Of a DNA stretch of 27,101 bases, positions 23,844-27,101 are shown in pieces. Both the position numbers and the translations under genes were made by a program. The first letter of the stretch is position 1. Each line of letters starts with the position of its first letter. This stretch comes from JALOAT01 sp041677345 (GTDB taxonomy: Bacteria; Pseudomonadota; Gammaproteobacteria; Thiohalomonadales; Thiohalomonadaceae). The stretch lies in contig JBAYQE010000030.1 in the NCBI GenBank assembly GCA_041677345.1, positions 1 through 27,101 of the forward strand, in the 5' to 3' direction. The notes below the pieces were generated by a model. It did not search any database. It was given only the letters and a program-made list of their open reading frames with translations, and was not told the origin of the DNA.

Positions 23844-24955
23844 GCGGAGAGGCCTCGCTGGCGCAGTTCCTCGGCGGCCTCGGAGACCCGATCTTCGGCG
23901 CACTGGGTGGCAAGCCATTCAGCCAGCTGCATCACACCGTCTTCGAGTTGCACACTGGCAGTGAACCCCAGGAGTTCGCGGGCCTTACCCGTATCGGCGA
24001 AGCAGTGACGGATGTCACCGCTGCGGAAGCGACCCGAAATTTCGGGTGCGATATCGCGCCCCAGGGCAGCGGCCATGCGTTCGGCGATGGCCCGTACCGT
24101 AATGGACTCGCCGCTACCGATGTTGAAGACCTGGCCAATAGCGGCGGTATGTTCGAGGGCGAGAAGGCAGGCCTCCGCCACGTCATGCACGCTGATGAAA
24201 TCGCGGCGTTGTTCGCCATCTTCGAATACCAGTGGCGGGCGATCGTTGAGCAGGCGTGACGCAAAGATCGCAAGTACGCCGGTATAGGGATTGGAAAGTG
24301 CCTGATGTTCGCCGTAGACATTGAAGAAACGCAGGGCGGTGGTGGGGATGCCGTAGGCCCTCCCCAGCACCATCGCCATGATCTCCTGATCGAACTTGGA
24401 CAGTGCGTAAATGGAGGAAAGCGCCGGCAGCTTGTCTTCAGGCGTAGGCACCGGCACCAGGGTTTCACCGGCCGGACCCACCGGATCCCAGCGGCCGGCG
24501 CGCAGTTGCGCGTCACTACGTACCACGCGGTCCGTGATACTGCCGTCGGCGCAGCGATAACGTCCCTCGCCGTAGATGCTCATGCTGGAAGCGACTACCA
24601 GCCGTTCCAGAGGATGCTCCATGAGTGCTTCCATGAGCACTGCCGTGCCGAGGGTGTTGTGTTCGGTGTAGTCGGCCACGCGGTACATGCTTTGGCCCAC
24701 GCCGACCCGTGCTGCGAAATGGAAAACCGCGTCGACGCCTGCGAGGGCCTTGCGCACCGCCGTGCCGTCACGCACATCGCCGATCTGGAGTTCCACGTCG
24801 GGATGGAGATAGGAGGGACGAACGGCGTCCGGGCCGTGTACCTGTGGCAGCAGCGCATCCAGTACGCGCACGCGGTAGCCTTGAGCGAGCAGCCGATCAG
24901 CGACATGAGAGCCAATAAAGCCGGCACCGCCCGTGATGAGCACGTGAGAGGGCAT
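23840..24955 (-). CDS. NAD-dependent nucleotide-sugar epimerase, dTDP-rhamnose 4-epimerase-like
   Basis: This is an extended SDR nucleotide-sugar epimerase or dehydratase of 371 residues, acting in the cytoplasm. It has TGGAGFIGSH (8-17), VFHFAARVGVGQS (77-89), SSMSIYGEG (123-131), the Tyr183/Lys187 pair (SIYALSKFDQE) and RFFNVYGEHQALSNPYTGV. The ETLVPVPTPEDK insert and the QALSNPYTGVLAIFASRLLN segment are, from memory, typical of dTDP-L-rhamnose 4-epimerase (WbiB-like) proteins, often labelled UDP-glucose 4-epimerase. Substrate is not certain. I chose the ATG at 24953-24955 because AAAGGA lies 5 bases upstream. It is the first gene of the minus-strand glycan run, and its stop overlaps the next start. 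Confidence 0.87.
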   Translation of the reverse strand: MPSHVLITGGAGFIGSHVADRLLAQGYRVRVLDALLPQVHGPDAVRPSYLHPDVELQIGDVRDGTAVRKALAGVDAVFHFAARVGVGQSMYRVADYTEHNTLGTAVLMEALMEHPLERLVVASSMSIYGEGRYRCADGSITDRVVRSDAQLRAGRWDPVGPAGETLVPVPTPEDKLPALSSIYALSKFDQEIMAMVLGRAYGIPTTALRFFNVYGEHQALSNPYTGVLAIFASRLLNDRPPLVFEDGEQRRDFISVHDVAEACLLALEHTAAIGQVFNIGSGESITVRAIAERMAAALGRDIAPEISGRFRSGDIRHCFADTGKARELLGFTASVQLEDGVMQLAEWLATQCAEDRVSEAAEELRQRGLSA

Positions 24956-25047
24956 GGAATCCTTTCTGCGAACCCGTCGAACGTGCATTCAACTTTAGAT
25001 TGCGGACGTTGATTTGCCACGCAGACCGCTGAACAGGTGGCTGCACC

Positions 25048-25053
25048 TATACT
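25048..25053 (+). promoter_or_regulatory. Possible -10 element (TATACT) for the unknown gene at 25090
   Basis: TATACT matches the sigma-70 -10 box at 5 of 6 bases and lies 36 bases before the ATG at 25090. No convincing -35 box is 16-18 bases upstream. The region 24956-25089 is divergent and should also hold the promoter of the epimerase gene. Confidence 0.25.
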
Positions 25054-25089
25054 TTGCTTATGGTTTCGCGTCGGAACATCGGGGGCGCC

Positions 25090-25848
25090 ATGGTCGAGGT
25101 TCTCGAGGAAGGAAACGTGTATTTCCTTTATCGTCCGCGTGTGGTGGGAACGGACGAAGAAGCGCATCCCGAAGGCGTGGAAGACCTTCAGCGCTTCTTC
25201 ATGGTACTGAGTCCTCATGGCAAGCGGCTGTATCGCCTGGTCGTGCTTGGCCGCAAACGCCTGCCGGAAGTACAGCGCGGGGGAGAGAAATACTGGGCAT
25301 TCGTCGATCGCATCGAGCGCGATCCGAAGGCACTGAGGGAGGATCTCGAAGGTGGTGAATACGAAACCAGGACCCGCGGCGCGCGCAAGGTTCCGCCGGC
25401 ACGCGCGGCGGGCGAGGGTGTGTACGGTATCGTGCGCCACGATGGCCATGCGCATTTCGCCTATGTACTGGAGCTGCCGAAACAGCCGCGGGAGGTGCAG
25501 GACGAGCTGAACATCAGCGATGAAGCCAGCTATGTCATCAGCGTGAAGAATCCATCCAGGTCCTCACCACGGCGTACGGGGCTGCGTCCGCAGCAAAAGG
25601 CGGCACTGCCCAAGCCGCTCATGGACAAGTTCCGCAATCGCCGTTTCGCAGATCCCGAGCCGGAGCTGCTGGATTATGCAGGCACAGAGTTCGTGCTCAT
25701 CGGCAGCAGCGAAGATGTGAAGAAGGAGCTGGGCACGAGGTTCAGCGCCGAGGATGAAACAGCCGGCGGCGCCGAGATCTTCACGGATTTACGCCTGCGC
25801 AAGAGTCGCCATCCGGTGAAGCCCTTGTTCGAGGGACGCTGGGAATGA
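25090..25848 (+). CDS. Conserved protein of unknown function, 252 residues
   Basis: The product begins MVEVLEEGNVYFLYRPRV. From memory it resembles a protein found in many Beta- and Gammaproteobacteria that has no assigned function. Recognisable segments are RFFMVLSPHGKRLYRLVVLGRKRLPE (50-75), YWAFVDRIERD, GEGVYGIVRHDGHAHFAYVLELP (about 108-130), LNISDEASYVISVKNP and LDYAGTEFVLIGSSEDVKKELG near the end. It is soluble, mixed alpha/beta in character, without signal peptide or membrane segment. I chose the ATG at 25090 because the conserved part starts there. Further in-frame starts (TTG 25054, ATG 25060) add unlike residues, and the Shine-Dalgarno sequence is weak for all. It stands alone between the glycan locus and dnaE. 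Confidence 0.75.
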   Translation: MVEVLEEGNVYFLYRPRVVGTDEEAHPEGVEDLQRFFMVLSPHGKRLYRLVVLGRKRLPEVQRGGEKYWAFVDRIERDPKALREDLEGGEYETRTRGARKVPPARAAGEGVYGIVRHDGHAHFAYVLELPKQPREVQDELNISDEASYVISVKNPSRSSPRRTGLRPQQKAALPKPLMDKFRNRRFADPEPELLDYAGTEFVLIGSSEDVKKELGTRFSAEDETAGGAEIFTDLRLRKSRHPVKPLFEGRWE

Positions 25849-26081
25849 AGGCATCTGCTCCGCCCTGTGGGTGATGCGGTCACGCGTCGGCCCCAAACAG
25901 GCGTCCTCGCCCCCAGCTAGTAGGGCTGGCGGCCGTCGGCCTCCAGTACCGGAAGGCTCGGTGCAGACACGGAAACAGCCCGTCACGACAAAGCCTGAGT
26001 ATTGTGGTGGGAGAAGCCGTTTTCGGCAGATCGGCTGTCAAGACTTGTTCGGCACGTTGGCCTTGGGTAAGTTCGCCCCCC

Positions 26082-27101
26082 ATGCAACCCACTTTCGTCC
26101 ACCTCCGCGTCCATACCGAATATTCCCTGGTGGACGGCCTCGTCCGCGTAAAATCCCTGGTGAAGGCAGCGGCCACGGCCGGCATGCCGGCCGTGGCGGT
26201 TACCGACCAGAGCAACCTGTTCGCCCTGGTGCAGTTCTACAAGGCCGCCCAGGGTGCCGGCGTGAAGCCCATCGTGGGCAGCGACCTTTGGCTGGATAAC
26301 CCGCAGGATCCCGCCCAACCCCATCGTCTGGTGCTGCTCTGCAAGGACCAGGCCGGTTATCTCAACCTGTCCCGGTTGGTGTCACGCTGCTACACGGACG
26401 GCCAGCAACGGGGCCTGCCCATGCTCCAGCGCGACTGGCTCAAGGGCAATGTGGACGGGCTCATCGCGCTGTCCGGCGGGCGTGAGGGCGACGTGGGGCG
26501 CGCCTTGCTCGCGGGCCATCGCGAACAGGCCGCCGAACTGCTCACCGGATGGCTGCGGCTGTTCGGAGACAGTTATTACCTGGAACTGAGCCGCACCGGG
26601 CGCGAAGGGGAGGAGGACTACCTGCACGAGGCCGTGGGCCTTGCCAGCATGATGGGCGTGCCGGTGGTGGCCACCAATGACGTGCGCTTCCTCAAGGCCG
26701 ACGAGTTCGAGGCCCATGAGGCGCGGGTGTGCATCCACGACGGCCGCGTGTTGGACGACCCGCGCCGCCCGCGTCGCTACACCGAGCAGCAATACCTGCG
26801 TTCGCCCGAGGAGATGGCCGAGCTGTTCGCCGACATCCCCGAGGCCATTGAAAACACGGTGGAGATCGCGCGGCGCTGCAATGTGGAGCTGACCCTGGGC
26901 AAGTATTTCCTGCCGGACTTCCCGGTGCCGGACGGCCTGACCATGGACGAGTTCTTCCGGCGTGAGGCCCAGGAAGGCCTGGAGCGGCGCCTGGCGAAGC
27001 TGTTCGACCCCGCCGCACCGGACTTCGCCGCGAAGCGCAAGCCCTACGACGAGCGCCTGGAGATCGAGCTGAACGTCATCATCCAGATGGGGTTCCCGGG
27101 C
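26082..27101 (+). CDS. dnaE: DNA polymerase III alpha subunit DnaE, N-terminal part (cut by window end)
   Basis: This is the catalytic subunit of the replicative polymerase. The first 340 codons are present and open to the window edge; full proteins are about 1160 residues. The N-terminus FVHLRVHTEYSLVDGLVRVK begins the PHP domain, followed by GMPAVAVTDQSNLFALVQFYKAA and GVKPIVGSDLWL. Then come YLNLSRLVSRCYTDGQQRG, LIALSGGREGDVG, VVATNDVRFL and ELTLGKYFLPDFPVPDG, all as in DnaE1. This is the replicative form, not the DnaE2/ImuC of the lexA-imuA cassette, whose N-terminus reads differently. The Shine-Dalgarno sequence before the ATG at 26082 is weak. The 233 bases before it (25849-26081) show no gene and no clear promoter. 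Confidence 0.93.
   Translation, partial: MQPTFVHLRVHTEYSLVDGLVRVKSLVKAAATAGMPAVAVTDQSNLFALVQFYKAAQGAGVKPIVGSDLWLDNPQDPAQPHRLVLLCKDQAGYLNLSRLVSRCYTDGQQRGLPMLQRDWLKGNVDGLIALSGGREGDVGRALLAGHREQAAELLTGWLRLFGDSYYLELSRTGREGEEDYLHEAVGLASMMGVPVVATNDVRFLKADEFEAHEARVCIHDGRVLDDPRRPRRYTEQQYLRSPEEMAELFADIPEAIENTVEIARRCNVELTLGKYFLPDFPVPDGLTMDEFFRREAQEGLERRLAKLFDPAAPDFAAKRKPYDERLEIELNVIIQMGFPG

Noticed and set aside
25849..26081. Cobalamin riboswitch or other leader before dnaE
   Set aside because: A GGTGCAGACACGGAAACAGCC-like stretch gave a first impression, but the conserved B12-box bases are missing and dnaE is not a usual target.
26082..27101. DnaE2/ImuC, as expected partner of lexA-imuA
   Set aside because: The N-terminus and PHP domain match replicative DnaE1, and the gene is 25 kb from imuA on the other strand.

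Overview
The window is chromosomal DNA from a high-GC member of the Gammaproteobacteria. The evidence is LexA, DnaE and a GacA/UvrY-like regulator of gammaproteobacterial type, dense gene packing and many 4-base ATGA gene overlaps. I cannot name the genus. No rRNA, tRNA, CRISPR array, phage or transposase gene was seen.

Layout. (1) Positions 1-1504, minus strand: lexA followed by imuA, the front of an SOS mutagenesis cassette whose imuB would lie off the left edge. The imuA 3' end runs through a tandem-motif repeat element. (2) 1877-2835: a LuxR/NarL-type response regulator, a strong hairpin terminator and a convergent 65-residue unknown gene. (3) 2836-3220: a gene-free stretch with several perfect hairpins, a partly repeated motif and a 10-bp direct repeat just before the next operon. 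(4) 3221-10965, plus strand: a small HTH regulator translationally coupled to a six-gene complex-I-like operon, hyfB-C-E-F-G-I. The large subunit has lost the cysteines that hold a NiFe centre, but the small subunit keeps its [4Fe-4S] cysteines. The set therefore looks like an energy-converting hydrogenase-related (Ehr) ion-pumping complex, not a hydrogenase. A 177-bp inverted-repeat element sits between hyfG and hyfI, the only open gap in the operon.

(5) 11085-24955: a glycan locus. On the minus strand it has an MsbA-like ABC exporter, three CgeB-type glycosyltransferases, one GT4 glycosyltransferase, a B12-domain radical SAM enzyme, a fusion of a glycosidase-like domain with a nucleotide-sugar epimerase, and a second epimerase. 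On the plus strand it has a UDP-glucuronate decarboxylase (UDP-xylose supply), preceded by a short-chain dehydrogenase and a small stress-type protein. Epimerase, fusion and radical SAM genes overlap by 4 bases each and probably act on one pathway. I infer a sugar-modified oligosaccharide or glycolipid that is built inside the cell and moved out by the ABC exporter. The product is unknown.

(6) 25090-27101, plus strand: a conserved protein of unknown function and the first 340 codons of dnaE, the replicative DNA polymerase III alpha subunit.

A recurring theme is a family of short intergenic elements made of repeated purine-rich 8-11 base units (ACGCAAAG, ACGCAGAG or ACACGGGG types). Three copies have inverted arms and one is degenerate. 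They lie at gene ends and inside operons, and one has been translated into the ImuA C-terminus.
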